DNA of 64,000 nt from JAICYJ01 sp038212095 (GCA_038212095.1 JBBQUW010000002.1:1-64000), one strand, 5' to 3'. Numbered from the stretch's first letter, positions 1 to 8,628 are shown. Numbers and translations are program-made. Notes: a model not told the origin generated them from the sequence alone.

Positions 1-55
1 ACCAACAACCGGCGACTGGCCGGGCACGTCCGAGCGTTACGGTGCAATCTCATCT

Positions 56-108
56 GGGGCCTCCTTGGAAGTCAGGGTCTTGGACAACCCAACTCTCCAG
101 GAGGCCCC
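56..108. repeat. Inverted repeat, possible mobile-element remnant
   Basis: GGGGCCTCCT at 56-65 is repeated in inverted orientation as AGGAGGCCCC at 99-108, with 33 bases between. Immediately after it, an ATG at 111 opens a nine-codon reading frame that stops at 138-140. This looks like the 5' end of a transposase or other gene cut off at its start, but no transposase motif is visible. Confidence 0.3.
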
Positions 109-114
109 GGATGA

Positions 115-228
115 ACAACGCTCCTAGGAACTACATCTAGCGGCATCTACAAGATGAAGGCAGACGGCACCGAGCGCGTCCTGCTCGCCCGCCCCGGCCG
201 AGATCCCAACTGGCAGCCGATCCCCTAG
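115..228 (+). pseudogene. C-terminal remnant of a TolB/PD40-type beta-propeller protein
   Basis: A reading frame with no usable start codon ends at a TAG at 226-228. Its last residues read GIYKMKADGTERVLLA followed by DPNWQPIP. This is the final blade and tail typical of WD40-like/TolB PD40 beta-propellers, where 'IYxMxADGTxxxxL' and 'DPxWQP' are hallmark strings. A TGA at 112-114 closes the frame upstream, so only about 37 codons survive. I infer a decayed gene end rather than a functional protein. The family assignment rests on the short motif alone. Confidence 0.5.
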
Positions 229-369
229 TAGCCGCAACTGGTGCTACACGGAAAGACGTCATGGCCACTCCGCTGGGGGTCGGGGACGGGTCACCAACCT
301 AACAGCGCCCGGCACCCCTCCTAACCGCCGCTGCACGCGAAGCAGTCCAATGATGGTGGCCTCGGGGAC

Positions 370-759
370 TCAGGCGGGGAGTCGCCACATACCGCTGACG
401 TCCGCATCGAGTTGCGTACCGGTGACGACCAGATACTCGCGGTGGGGCACGAGGAACTCGATGCTCTGATGACAGTTCCGGCACAACGGCGGATTCGCAA
501 ACGCGAACCGCCCGCCATCGGTGGAGCACGGCATCAGCGCATCCTCAACCCGCAGTTGCTCTGCCGGGTTGAGCATCCAGGGGTGCTTCTCGTCGGCCAA
601 GCGCCGATAAGTCGCGCCGTATGAGTCCCACGTCAGCACCGTCTCATCGCGGTCGCAGTAGAGATGGCCGAGGTTGCTGAACCCTGCGTGGTAGCGCTCA
701 TAATCGAAGGCCTGTTCGCAGTGCGGACACGTCGCACGTTGACTGCGCCGCGTGGTCAT
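370..759 (-). CDS. Hypothetical protein with a zinc-ribbon-like N-terminus
   Basis: I do not recognise this 129-residue protein. Near the start it has CPHCEQAFDYER, and near residue 95 it has CRNCHQS. Two CxxC knuckles suggest a structural zinc site, but a Cys4 zinc ribbon is only inferred. I chose the ATG at 759 because GGGGAGGTGG lies about a dozen bases upstream; the frame could extend to 801. It sits alone in the loose first 2.3 kb with no operon partner. The Cys pairs and the ribosome site make it more credible than the other frames nearby. Confidence 0.5.
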   Translation of the reverse strand: MTTRRSQRATCPHCEQAFDYERYHAGFSNLGHLYCDRDETVLTWDSYGATYRRLADEKHPWMLNPAEQLRVEDALMPCSTDGGRFAFANPPLCRNCHQSIEFLVPHREYLVVTGTQLDADVSGMWRLPA

Positions 760-1065
760 AGCGACGTGTCCCACCTCCCCATCGCCGCAGTCTACTGGCA
801 CCCGTCCGTCTGCGCAATCGGAGTCCCAATGGGCGGATTCCCGTTTCGGAGTGGCCGTTCAAAAAGGGACTGCCTGCTCCCAGCGACCTACGTGGCGCAG
901 CGCTAGACGACCCTTCGGTCTTACCAAGCGGCGCACCAGTCTCCGTGTTGAACTGGGGCGACTCTGGGACAGGCGCGTCCGCCCAGTCGGGCGATCGAGG
1001 CCGCTCAACGCGCACAGCGTTGCCATCTACACCACCGCCTGCACGCTCTGGAAGAACCCGCCCAC

Positions 1066-1449
1066 GTGACGCCGCAAAACGGCGCGGCGTCCACCCGAGC
1101 GGACGCGGGACTCCTGAGCACTTCGGCGTATCCTTCAGTCGTGGAGTCCCTGATCTACGTATATCCGGCCTTCATCCTTGGCCTTGTGGTCGGCGCTGTG
1201 ACGTGGCGGCGAAACTGGCAGTCTCTGTGGGTATACGGCCTCGGCACTGCCACCTTCATCGCGCTCGTCGCGCACCAGTCCACCGTTCCACTTATCTGCC
1301 CAGCCGATGCAGAGGAGTGCACGCCGGCTCCCGCGCTCTTCTGGGCACTGCTCGCACTTGTGAACGTTGGGGCATGGATGCTTGGCGCAGCGTTGGGCGC
1401 AGCCGTCGCGGAATCCAAACAGGGAAGGCCCCGCTCCGACCGACCGTGA
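1066..1449 (+). CDS. Small membrane protein of unknown function
   Basis: The 127-residue product has three hydrophobic segments: roughly residues 28-46 (LIYVYPAFILGLVVGAV), 52-70 and 90-112. A short basic, Arg-rich tail follows. There are two cysteines (ICPADAEEC) in the loop between segments two and three that could form a disulfide outside the membrane. No family is recognised. The true start may be the GTG at 1141 just before the first membrane segment, since no clear ribosome site precedes 1066. It stands alone in a poorly coding region, so I treat it as probable but unproven. Confidence 0.45.
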   Translation: MTPQNGAASTRADAGLLSTSAYPSVVESLIYVYPAFILGLVVGAVTWRRNWQSLWVYGLGTATFIALVAHQSTVPLICPADAEECTPAPALFWALLALVNVGAWMLGAALGAAVAESKQGRPRSDRP

Positions 1450-2361
1450 CCGCCACGGCGCTGAGGTGTCTTTTGTACTCGACACCCTCAGATCGGGACG
1501 TTAGGCGGGACAACTCGCCGCTAGGTTCGGTGTGAAAAACAGGCAGTACCACGATGACCGGAAACCATCCCGCACTCTCAACCGTCTCACCAGCATGAAG
1601 CTCGCGCTCTTACGACTGACGACAACGGCGAGTTGGCCTGAGCCTGCAACCCGACTGGTACACACTCACAGCGCGTTTCAACTACCCGCTTCTCCCGGCT
1701 GCGGATGTCGTCCACATCAAGAGCGATCAGGTGGTGCCAGTTCGTTTCGTGGAAGCCATCAAGTAGGTGAAACCCACCACCACTCAGTCGCCCCTGCACG
1801 AAGCTCGCGCTCCGGCTCGTCCTGCTGCCCGCAATCACGACTTGCTGCCCCGCTGCCGAACCCTGTGGCATCCCGAAAGGAACATGCCCGACGTGACGCG
1901 CCGCTACGGCGAACCGCGTCCTTCCAAGTGTTCCCGCTTCCACTCCGGCGAAACTGACCAATGTCGCTTTGGTAGGTACCAGCGGAGAGCGCGTCCCCAC
2001 GCGGTGCGTTGGCACCAGCACTCAGGAGTGCAACCGCACTTCCGATCTTTCGGATTGTGAATCCTGTCGATGAGCGCGCGGGCCATGAAACCAGAATAGC
2101 GAAAATCGGCACAGATCCGACTTGAGCGCCGATATCCGGGGCGCGGCGTCCCCACACCTCGGCAGCGGGCATTCATCCGCGTCGGCTGCACTGCCCATTT
2201 ACAGCGCAGGGCCCACAGCGAGGTGTGCGGCTCGCCGACGGCGGTACGGCGGGCGCGCAGTGCAGCACCGAGTGAGGATGCCGCGCGTCTTACCGTGCGA
2301 ATCGGGAGTAGGGTTGTCTGATTGGCCAAACGGTGCAGAAGGGCGGGACGGGAGGAGACTG
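1450..2361. other. Long stretch without a convincing gene; one possible eroded gene end
   Basis: Reading frames occur on both strands but none shows a recognisable motif with a ribosome site. The most protein-like piece is a start-less frame at 1620-1766 on the plus strand, ending in YPLLPAADVVHIKSDQVV and a few more residues before a TAG. It reads like the tail of a globular protein. Minus-strand frames at 1587-2021 and 1759-2172 were considered and not supported. Base composition looks less GC-rich and codon use less regular than in the rest of the window. I infer decayed sequence. Confidence 0.4.
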
Positions 2362-3321
2362 ATGCAATCGGCCGACGTGGGGGGAAGCGGGGTCGCGATT
2401 TCGCGGGTCGGGCTTGGCGGGTATGAGCTCGGCAACGAGCAGGGCGAGGTTCGGGATGTTGATCGAGCAGTTCGGGTGATCGAGGAGGCGCGTGATTCGG
2501 GCATCACCTGGGTTGATACGTCGGAGAACTACCACGCGACTCGGAATGAGTCGGTGATTGGCGCGGCGCTCGCCCGTGTCGGCGGGGACTTGGCGGTAGC
2601 CTCGAAGGTGGCTCCTGGGGCGGCTGTGACCGGCGGAGGGAGTGGGTTTCGCCGCGAGGAGATTCATCGGGCATGCCGTGACAGTTTGCGTCGGCTGGGG
2701 CGCGATCGGCTCGACATGTACTTCCTTCACTGGCCGGATGAGAGGGGCGTTCCGCTAGATGAGACCTGGGGTGCGATGACAGAACTCGTCGACCAGGGCC
2801 TTGTACGGGCGATCGGGATGTCGAACTACGACATGGCGGATGTCGACCGCTGCAACCGTCAGCGTCCCGTCGATGTAGTGCAGGTAGGGCTGAGCTTGAT
2901 CGACTACCTGGACAGTCGGGCCAGCATCGCCGCCTGCGGCGATCTGGGAATCGCTGCGACCATCTATGAACCGCTTGCAAGCGGGATTCTCAGCGACAAA
3001 ACACCACAGCAAGTGCTGTCGTTGTGGACCGGCCCATGGCTCGAGACGGGCTTTTACCAGCGCCTGCTTGTCCCCGGCCGGGCCGAGCGCAGCTTCGCCG
3101 TCGCCGACGCCCTCCGTCCAATCGCAAAACGGTTGGGAGCGACAGTCGCCCAGGTCGCCGTCGCCTGGGTGCTACACCAGCCCGGCGTCACCGCCGCCAT
3201 CGCGGGCAGCCGAACCGGCGGTCACGTGCGCGAGAACGCGGAGGCATCGCTGCTTGATCTGACAGATGCACTCGATGAGATCGAGCAGCTAGTCAAGCTA
3301 GGGCCGTCATACGCGAAGTAG
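2362..3321 (+). CDS. Aldo/keto reductase family oxidoreductase
   Basis: This is a 319-residue NAD(P)H-dependent reductase of the AKR superfamily, a cytoplasmic TIM barrel that reduces aldehydes or ketones. The full catalytic tetrad is visible: Asp52 and Tyr57 in WVDTSENYH, Lys82 in VASKVAPG and His123 in YFLHWPDE. The C-terminal NADP-binding part appears as VAWVLHQPGVTAAIAGSRT. I chose the ATG at 2362 because GGAGGAG lies five bases upstream. The frame is open to 2122, but that extension is low-complexity and not AKR-like. It is monocistronic and convergent with the next gene. The substrate cannot be told from sequence; bacterial relatives act on sugars or small aldehydes. Confidence 0.9.
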   Translation: MQSADVGGSGVAISRVGLGGYELGNEQGEVRDVDRAVRVIEEARDSGITWVDTSENYHATRNESVIGAALARVGGDLAVASKVAPGAAVTGGGSGFRREEIHRACRDSLRRLGRDRLDMYFLHWPDERGVPLDETWGAMTELVDQGLVRAIGMSNYDMADVDRCNRQRPVDVVQVGLSLIDYLDSRASIAACGDLGIAATIYEPLASGILSDKTPQQVLSLWTGPWLETGFYQRLLVPGRAERSFAVADALRPIAKRLGATVAQVAVAWVLHQPGVTAAIAGSRTGGHVRENAEASLLDLTDALDEIEQLVKLGPSYAK

Positions 3322-3402
3322 CCCCCTTCCCATGACCAGTGAACCCGCAGCGCGCCCTCCGGGTAGTGAATGACCTTCCCGACGTAGTCGTCGGCGCCGC
3401 CC

Positions 3403-4122
3403 TCAGCCCGCCGCGATCGTGATCGCCACCGGCACCACAGGCTCGGGCTGATCCACCAGCCGCTGTCCGTCCAGCGCCAACGAGACGCTCGGCCCGCCAT
3501 CCATGTTCAGCGCCCAACGGGCGCCCAGGTGCAGCAGCTGCCGCTGCCACTCGCGCAGCGTCAGCCCGGGCGCCCCAACCGTCACCAGCCACAGCTCACC
3601 GTGGGCGAGGGCAACCGCCGCGCGCGGTGCCCGGGTGAAGATCTGGAAGCGGGTCACGCCGCCGCGTCGCAGCCGCGCCATCGGCGTACCGGCTGCGATC
3701 AGGATCGGCTTTCCCGAAACGATGTCCCGGTAGCCCTGCAGGTTGGTGCCGATCGTCGCTCGGCCGCCGTCCAGGCCCAGGTTCGGTTCCCCACCGGCGC
3801 CGGCGGTCAGCTGCTGGTGATCGATCACCAGCCTGCCCGAGCTGGTACCGTCGCTGCGGTAGAAGTCGCCGTTCATCGCCGCCAGCGCGTCCAGTTTGGA
3901 GACCGCCACCCCACTCGTCGCGACCACCGCCGGCCGGTAGCGGCGGTCGTCCAGCCGTACCGCGAGACGCACCAGCTGCGCAGGGCCGGCCGGCGTCGCC
4001 ACCGTCGTGCGAGTCACGTGGATGCCGGAAAGATCGTGACCGCCGCCACGGTGCACGACCAGCGCCGCGGTCGCGGCGATGGCTGTCACCAGCGCAGCCA
4101 CGGAAACGATCCGCAGCCACAT
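3403..4122 (-). CDS. Secreted or anchored phosphodiester glycosidase (NAGPA domain) protein
   Basis: The 239-residue product begins with a membrane or signal segment (residues 4-24, IVSVAALVTAIAATAALVV). The rest is an NAGPA-like domain, named after the enzyme that uncovers mannose-6-phosphate on lysosomal glycans. Family hallmarks are visible: AAMNGDFYRSDG near residue 83, a glycine-rich SGKPILIAAG near 135, and the C-terminal ALNMDGGPSVSLALDG. Bacterial members act outside the membrane on exopolysaccharide or wall glycosides; the exact substrate is unknown. The gene starts three bases after the stop of the ArsR-type regulator gene, so the two are almost certainly co-transcribed and probably autoregulated together. 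Confidence 0.8.
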   Translation of the reverse strand: MWLRIVSVAALVTAIAATAALVVHRGGGHDLSGIHVTRTTVATPAGPAQLVRLAVRLDDRRYRPAVVATSGVAVSKLDALAAMNGDFYRSDGTSSGRLVIDHQQLTAGAGGEPNLGLDGGRATIGTNLQGYRDIVSGKPILIAAGTPMARLRRGGVTRFQIFTRAPRAAVALAHGELWLVTVGAPGLTLREWQRQLLHLGARWALNMDGGPSVSLALDGQRLVDQPEPVVPVAITIAAG

Positions 4123-4125
4123 CGG

Positions 4126-4464
4126 TCAGGCTCGCAGAGCGATGACGCGGGCGTCGAGGTGCTGCAGCACCGAATTGCAGACGGCGTCGCAGAGGTCGAA
4201 CACCGCCGCATCGGCGATCGAGTAGTAACACCGCAACCCCTCGCGGCGACGCGCCAGCAGGCCAGCATCGGCCAGCAGCGCCAGCTGCTTTGAGGTGTTG
4301 GCCTGGGTGCAGCCGAGCTCGACGGCCAGCGATCCCACGGTGCGCTCGCCATCCCGCAGCAGATCGATCAGCCGCAGGCGCGTGGGATCTCCCAGCAGCC
4401 GGAAACGATCGGCAACCGACCTGGCGTACTCGGGTGTCAGCGGATGCGGAAGCACTTGCGCCAT
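4126..4464 (-). CDS. ArsR/SmtB-family winged-helix transcriptional regulator
   Basis: The 112-residue protein is a compact winged helix, the usual ArsR length. The family opening is RFRLLGDPTRLRLIDLL. The recognition region is VGSLAVELGCTQANTSKQLALLADAGLLARRREGLRCYYSIAD. One cysteine lies in the recognition region (GCTQ), one in the wing (RCYY) and two follow (FDLCDAVCN). These could sense metal or redox state, but the classical CVC metal site is absent, so this is inference. It is transcribed divergently from the thioredoxin gene, with a TAACT/AGTTA inverted repeat in the 52-base gap, and is followed directly by the NAGPA gene. Confidence 0.9.
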   Translation of the reverse strand: MAQVLPHPLTPEYARSVADRFRLLGDPTRLRLIDLLRDGERTVGSLAVELGCTQANTSKQLALLADAGLLARRREGLRCYYSIADAAVFDLCDAVCNSVLQHLDARVIALRA

Positions 4465-4485
4465 CGTACCGCATCTGCAACTATA

Positions 4486-4499
4486 TAACTACTCAGTTA
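4486..4499. promoter_or_regulatory. Probable ArsR-type operator
   Basis: TAACT at 4486-4490 and AGTTA at 4495-4499 form an inverted repeat with a four-base spacer. Further AACT (4479-4482) and TATATA elements lie beside it. The AT-rich patch fills the gap between the divergent regulator and trxA, where SmtB/ArsR operators usually lie. Control of both genes is inferred. Confidence 0.5.
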
Positions 4500-4516
4500 C
4501 ACACTAAGGAGTCCTG

Positions 4517-4846
4517 ATGTCGCCGATCGAGATCACCAAGGAGAACTTCAACAGCGAGGTCATGGAGTCGGACGTCCCCGTCCTGCTCGACCTGTGGGCA
4601 GCCTGGTGCGGCCCCTGCCGCCTGGTCAGCCCGGTCGTCGACCAGCTGGCCGAGGAGTACGCCGGCCGCATCAAGGTCGGCAAGATCGACGTCGACGATC
4701 AGCCCGAGCTGCAGGCCGCCTTCGAGGCGCTCAGCATCCCCACGCTGGTGCTGGTCAAGAACGGCGCCGTGGTCGCAAAGGCGATCGGCGCGCGCCCCAA
4801 GGCGGCGCTCGCAGACGCGCTGGAGCTCGACCAGCACGTCGCGTAG
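4517..4846 (+). CDS. trxA: Thioredoxin
   Basis: This is a 109-residue single-domain thioredoxin, the cytoplasmic dithiol reductant for ribonucleotide reductase, peroxiredoxins and others. The active site is WCGPC at residues 30-34, preceded by VLLDLWAA. The cis-proline loop is LSIPTLVLVKNG near residue 77. Length and spacing match classical trxA. A ribosome site (AAGGAG) ends five bases before the ATG. It faces an ArsR-type regulator across a palindromic intergenic site, which suggests regulated expression of this copy. A second thioredoxin-domain protein with a TPR-like tail lies at 61384-62055. Confidence 0.93.
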   Translation: MSPIEITKENFNSEVMESDVPVLLDLWAAWCGPCRLVSPVVDQLAEEYAGRIKVGKIDVDDQPELQAAFEALSIPTLVLVKNGAVVAKAIGARPKAALADALELDQHVA

Positions 4847-4904
4847 ACCCTCGGTCACACCCTCGAGGGCGGGGCACCGCCCAGGCAGCGGATAGCATGG
4901 GCCA

Positions 4905-6989
4905 GTGCTGACCGTCCTCGAGGGCAACAACTTCCTGGTCGCCGATGATCGCGGCGACGTCCTGACCGGCTCAGACGGTCTCTACTACAACGACACGCGC
5001 TACCTCTCGCGCTGGCGGCTGACGCTGAACGGCGAGCGGCCGCAGCTGCTCAGCTCGGGCACGGTCGACTACTACTCGGCCGCGGTCTACATGCAGAACG
5101 CGGCCACCAAGGGGATGCCGGCGGGAGCCGTCTCGCTGCTGCGTGAGCTGTTCGTGGGCGAGGGCGGCATGCAGAACTCGATCCTGGTCGAGAACCACCT
5201 GCTCGAGCCGCTCGAGCTCGAGATCAAGCTCGAGTTCGAGTTCGACTTCCTCGACCTGTTCGAGGTCAAGGCTCGCGAGTACCGCGAGGAGGACCTCGTG
5301 TTCACCGACAGCACGCAGCCGCCGATCGGCGTCGAGACCTCGCGCGACGAGCGCGAGAACTCCTGGTCGTTCACGCTACGCGACGGCGACTTCCGCGCCC
5401 AGGCGCTGGTCTGGGTCGCGCACCGCGGCGAGGTGGGCGCCACCTCGGTCTCGCACCGCTTCACCCTGCAGCCGGGCGACACCTGGCGCACCCGCGCGCA
5501 CGTCGTGCTGCTGCACGGCTCCGACGAACGCCGCCAGCGCTACACCAGCTTCTACTTCGGCCAGGAGCGGGTGCGGGTCGAGGAGTCGCTTCGGGCATGG
5601 CGGCTGCACGCCCCCGAACTGGTGACCGACTGGGAAGACCTGCGCAACACCTATCAGCGGTCGCTGGCCGACCTGGCAGCGCTGCGGATGCGGCCGCGAA
5701 ACCACGGCGTGCCCAGCCGCAACCTGCCCGCGGCCGGCCTGCCCTGGTTCATGACCGTGTTCGGACGCGACACCCTCATCACCAGCTTCCAGACGATGCT
5801 GCTGGGTTCGTCGCTGGCCGAGGGCACGCTGGAAGCGCTGGCCGCTATGCAGTCCACCACCCGCGACGACCATCGGGACGCCGAGCCGGGCAAGATCGTG
5901 CACGAGCTGCGGGTGGGGCGGGTCGCGGTCGAGGGCGGCGCGTTCCCCTACTACGGCAGCGTCGACTCGACCCTGCTGTTCCTGATCCTGCTGTCCGAGC
6001 TGTATCGGTGGACCGGCGACGTCGACGCCGTCGGCGGCCTGCGCGAGCCGGCGCTGAACGCGCTTCGCTGGATCCGCGAGCAGGGCGATCTGGACGGAGA
6101 CGGCTACATCGAGTACCACCGACGATCAAAGAACGGGCTCGAGTCGCAGACCTGGAAGGACTCATGGGACTCGATGCGGTTCCGCAACGGCCAGGTCGCC
6201 CAGTCGCCGATCGCTACCGCCGAGGTGCAGGGCTACGCGTACGACGCCCGCGTGCGGATGGCGGAGATGCTGCGCAACGTGTGGAACGACCCGGCGCTGG
6301 CCGACGAACTGGAGCGCGAGGCCGAGACGCTGAAGGCGCGGTTCAACGGCGACTTCTTCGTCGAAGACGACGACGGGCCACGCTACGTGCTCGGGCTCGA
6401 CCACGAGAAGCGTCAGATCGACTCCCTGTGCTCGAACATCGGCCACCTGCTGTGGAGCGGCATAGTGGACGAGCCGCGGGCCGGGTTGATCGCCGAGCAG
6501 CTGATGTCGCACCACCTCAACTCGGGCTGGGGCGTTCGCACCATGTCCGATCAGGAACGTGGCTACAACCCGATCGGCTACCACACCGGCACCGTCTGGC
6601 CCCACGACAACAGCCTGGTGATGGCCGGGCTGTGCCGCTACGGCTACCGGCAGTACGCGAACCGCATCGCATCGGCCATGATCGAGGCCGCCCGCCACTT
6701 CGAGTATCGCCTGCCGGAGGTGTTCGCGGGCTACACGCGGGAGCGCACGCCGTTCCCCGTCGCCTACCCCACCGCCTGCTCGCCGCAGGCCTGGGCGGCC
6801 GGCGCGCCCGTGCTGTTCCTGCGCAGCATGCTCGGCCTGCGTGCCGACCCGGTCACCGGCACGCTGCACGCGGACGCCGTCCTGCCCGAGTCATGCAACC
6901 GGCTGGAACTACGCGGTGTGCAGGCGCTGGGCCGCCAGTTCGACATCACCGTGCGGGGCGGACACGCCGAGGTGCGCGAGAGTGCGTAG
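4905..6989 (+). CDS. Amylo-alpha-1,6-glucosidase / glycogen debranching-type glycosidase
   Basis: The 694-residue protein has two parts. An N-terminal GDE_N_bis-type beta domain (about residues 5-195) begins with FLVADDRGDVL and GLYYNDTRYLS. A C-terminal (alpha/alpha)6 barrel (about 230-640) carries GLPWFMTVFGRDTLITS and WKDSWDS, plus a late GTVWPHDNSLVMAG. These match the family annotated as amylo-alpha-1,6-glucosidase, which hydrolyses alpha-1,6 or related links in storage glucans. Real substrates in bacteria vary. No ribosome site precedes the GTG at 4905, but a -10-like TAGCAT lies at 4893-4898, so a leaderless transcript is likely. A perfect hairpin follows the stop. Confidence 0.85.
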   Translation: MLTVLEGNNFLVADDRGDVLTGSDGLYYNDTRYLSRWRLTLNGERPQLLSSGTVDYYSAAVYMQNAATKGMPAGAVSLLRELFVGEGGMQNSILVENHLLEPLELEIKLEFEFDFLDLFEVKAREYREEDLVFTDSTQPPIGVETSRDERENSWSFTLRDGDFRAQALVWVAHRGEVGATSVSHRFTLQPGDTWRTRAHVVLLHGSDERRQRYTSFYFGQERVRVEESLRAWRLHAPELVTDWEDLRNTYQRSLADLAALRMRPRNHGVPSRNLPAAGLPWFMTVFGRDTLITSFQTMLLGSSLAEGTLEALAAMQSTTRDDHRDAEPGKIVHELRVGRVAVEGGAFPYYGSVDSTLLFLILLSELYRWTGDVDAVGGLREPALNALRWIREQGDLDGDGYIEYHRRSKNGLESQTWKDSWDSMRFRNGQVAQSPIATAEVQGYAYDARVRMAEMLRNVWNDPALADELEREAETLKARFNGDFFVEDDDGPRYVLGLDHEKRQIDSLCSNIGHLLWSGIVDEPRAGLIAEQLMSHHLNSGWGVRTMSDQERGYNPIGYHTGTVWPHDNSLVMAGLCRYGYRQYANRIASAMIEAARHFEYRLPEVFAGYTRERTPFPVAYPTACSPQAWAAGAPVLFLRSMLGLRADPVTGTLHADAVLPESCNRLELRGVQALGRQFDITVRGGHAEVRESA

Positions 6990-6994
6990 GGGCA

Positions 6995-7014
6995 CCTCCC
7001 CGAATACGGGGAGG
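6995..7014 (+). terminator. Hairpin after the glycosidase gene
   Basis: CCTCCCCG at 6995-7002 and CGGGGAGG at 7007-7014 form a perfect eight-base-pair stem with an AATA loop, five bases after the stop codon. There is no T-run, as is common in high-GC actinobacteria. It lies between convergent genes and could serve both strands. Confidence 0.6.
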
Positions 7015-7134
7015 GCGAACCACCGCCCGCGTGAGGCAGCAACGACCCCGACGCTCCGATGATCCATCTGCGGGCCGACCACCAGCCGCCGGTGCCGGCC
7101 CGCAACTTCCCTCTATCTCCGCGGCACGACTCCT

Positions 7135-8367
7135 TCACACGGCCGAGCTGGCCAGGGCGGCGTCCACCTCGTCCGGATCGGGTGACACCTGGATCGTCCG
7201 CACGGACGACTCCACCGCGTCGATCGTCTTCAGCCCGTCGCCGGTGATATAGACCACCACCGTCTCGCCGGCGCCGATCGCGCCCCGCTCGGCCAGCCGG
7301 CGCAGCACGGCGGTGGTGACGCCGCCCGCCGTCTCGGTGAAGATGCCAGTGGTGCGAGCCAGCAGCCGGATGCCGTCCACGATCTCGTCGTCGCTGACAG
7401 CCTCGATCGAGCCGCCGGTGTCACGCGCCACGCCCAGCGCGTACACACCATCGGCCGGGCTGCCGATCGCCAACGACTTGGCGATGCCACTGGGACGCAC
7501 CGGGATCACGTCGTCGCTGCCGGCGGCGAACGCGGTCGCGACCGGGGCGCAGCCCGCGCCCTGGGCGCCGTGCATGATCGGCGCCGGCCCGTCGGCCAAC
7601 AACCCGGCCGCGCGGCCCTCGCTGAAGCCCTGCAGAATCTTGGTGTACAGCGAGCCGGATGCGATCGGCGCCACCACCCGGTCAGGGGCGCGCCAGCCGA
7701 GCTGCTCGCCGGTCTCCAGCGCGATCGTCTTTGAGCCCTCGGCGTAGTAGGGGCGCATGTTGACGTTGACGAACGCCCAGGGATGGTCGTAGCTGAGCTC
7801 CGAGCAGAGCCGGTTGACGTCGTCATAGTTGCCGTCCACCGCGAACACCGTGGCGCCGTAGGCGGCGGCGGAGATGATCTTCTCGCGCTCCAGATCTCCC
7901 GGAACGAAGATGTACGTGGGCAAGCCGAGCGCCGCGCCGGCAGCCGCGGTTGCGCCCGCCAAGTTGCCGGTGGAGGCGCACGCCAGCGCCTCGAAGCCGA
8001 GCTCGAGCGACTTCGCCGCCGCCACCGCCACCACCCGATCCTTGAACGAGTGAGTCGGGTTGGAGGTCTCGGTCTTGACGTACAGCTCGCAGTCCAGCCC
8101 CAGCTCGGCGGCCAGGTTGTCGGCCAGGATCAGCGGAGAGTTACCGACCGGCAGCCCATGCATGGGCGCGTCGACGGGCAGGAAGGAGGCCCACCGCCAC
8201 AGCGTGGCCGGCCCGGCCAGGATCTGCTCGCGGCTGACCGCGGCCGCGATCGCGGCGTGGTCGTAGGCCGCCTCCAGCGGACCAAAGCATCGGTCGCAGG
8301 CGAAGCGGGCGTCGAGCGGGTGGTGGGCCTGACAGCCCTTGCACACCAGGTGGGTTGCGTATGTCAC
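7135..8367 (-). CDS. thrC: Threonine synthase
   Basis: This PLP enzyme makes L-threonine from O-phospho-L-homoserine. The 410-residue protein opens with a rubredoxin-like zinc knuckle (Cys9, Cys12, Cys24, Cys27), common in the longer threonine synthases. The PLP-binding Lys109 is in NPTHSFKDR. The phosphate-binding loop is ACASTGNLAGATAAAG. Length and order match fold-type II threonine synthase. It starts at a GTG with GAGGG seven bases upstream. A SAM-I riboswitch lies directly upstream in the same transcript, which links threonine synthesis to S-adenosylmethionine level. That is an unusual control for this gene, given that threonine and methionine share homoserine as precursor. Confidence 0.9.
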   Translation of the reverse strand: MTYATHLVCKGCQAHHPLDARFACDRCFGPLEAAYDHAAIAAAVSREQILAGPATLWRWASFLPVDAPMHGLPVGNSPLILADNLAAELGLDCELYVKTETSNPTHSFKDRVVAVAAAKSLELGFEALACASTGNLAGATAAAGAALGLPTYIFVPGDLEREKIISAAAYGATVFAVDGNYDDVNRLCSELSYDHPWAFVNVNMRPYYAEGSKTIALETGEQLGWRAPDRVVAPIASGSLYTKILQGFSEGRAAGLLADGPAPIMHGAQGAGCAPVATAFAAGSDDVIPVRPSGIAKSLAIGSPADGVYALGVARDTGGSIEAVSDDEIVDGIRLLARTTGIFTETAGGVTTAVLRRLAERGAIGAGETVVVYITGDGLKTIDAVESSVRTIQVSPDPDEVDAALASSAV

Positions 8368-8405
8368 GTCTGATCCCTCGGGTTGGGCCGATCACTCGGC
8401 CGGTT

Positions 8406-8513
8406 CACATCTGTCGAGGCGGATCGCCTCGCCGGATTTGGCACCATTCCCGACGGCTCACGAGGTGGTTGCCGAGGCTTCACAGGGCCGGTCCCTCCGC
8501 CTCTCTGGATGCG
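8406..8513 (-). promoter_or_regulatory. SAM-I (S-box) riboswitch upstream of thrC
   Basis: Read on the minus strand, the aptamer core is clear: AGAGAGGCGGAGGGACCGGC at the 5' side (8506 downwards), then CCC, TGAAGCC and GGCAACC (8473-8467), all matching SAM-I consensus blocks. P1 pairs CGCATC (8513-8508) with GATGTG (8411-8406). A hairpin GGCCGA-GTGA-TCGGCC follows at 8401-8386, and then GAGGG at 8379-8375 before the GTG start. No T-run is present, so translational control is more likely than termination. That part is inference. Confidence 0.9.
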
Positions 8514-8628
8514 TAGCCGGGGATCCCCCGACGTCTCACCGCACTTCTTGGGACGTATGGTAGTGAAAGCGGCGCGGAACAGTCAATCACCAACCGGGAC
8601 GAGACGGGCGTGGGATACAGTCGTGGCC

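Noticed and set aside
1587..2172. Minus-strand frames at 1587-2021 and 1759-2172
   Set aside because: One contains a signal-like stretch, but neither has a ribosome site or a recognisable domain, and the two overlap in different frames. Not enough to call a gene.
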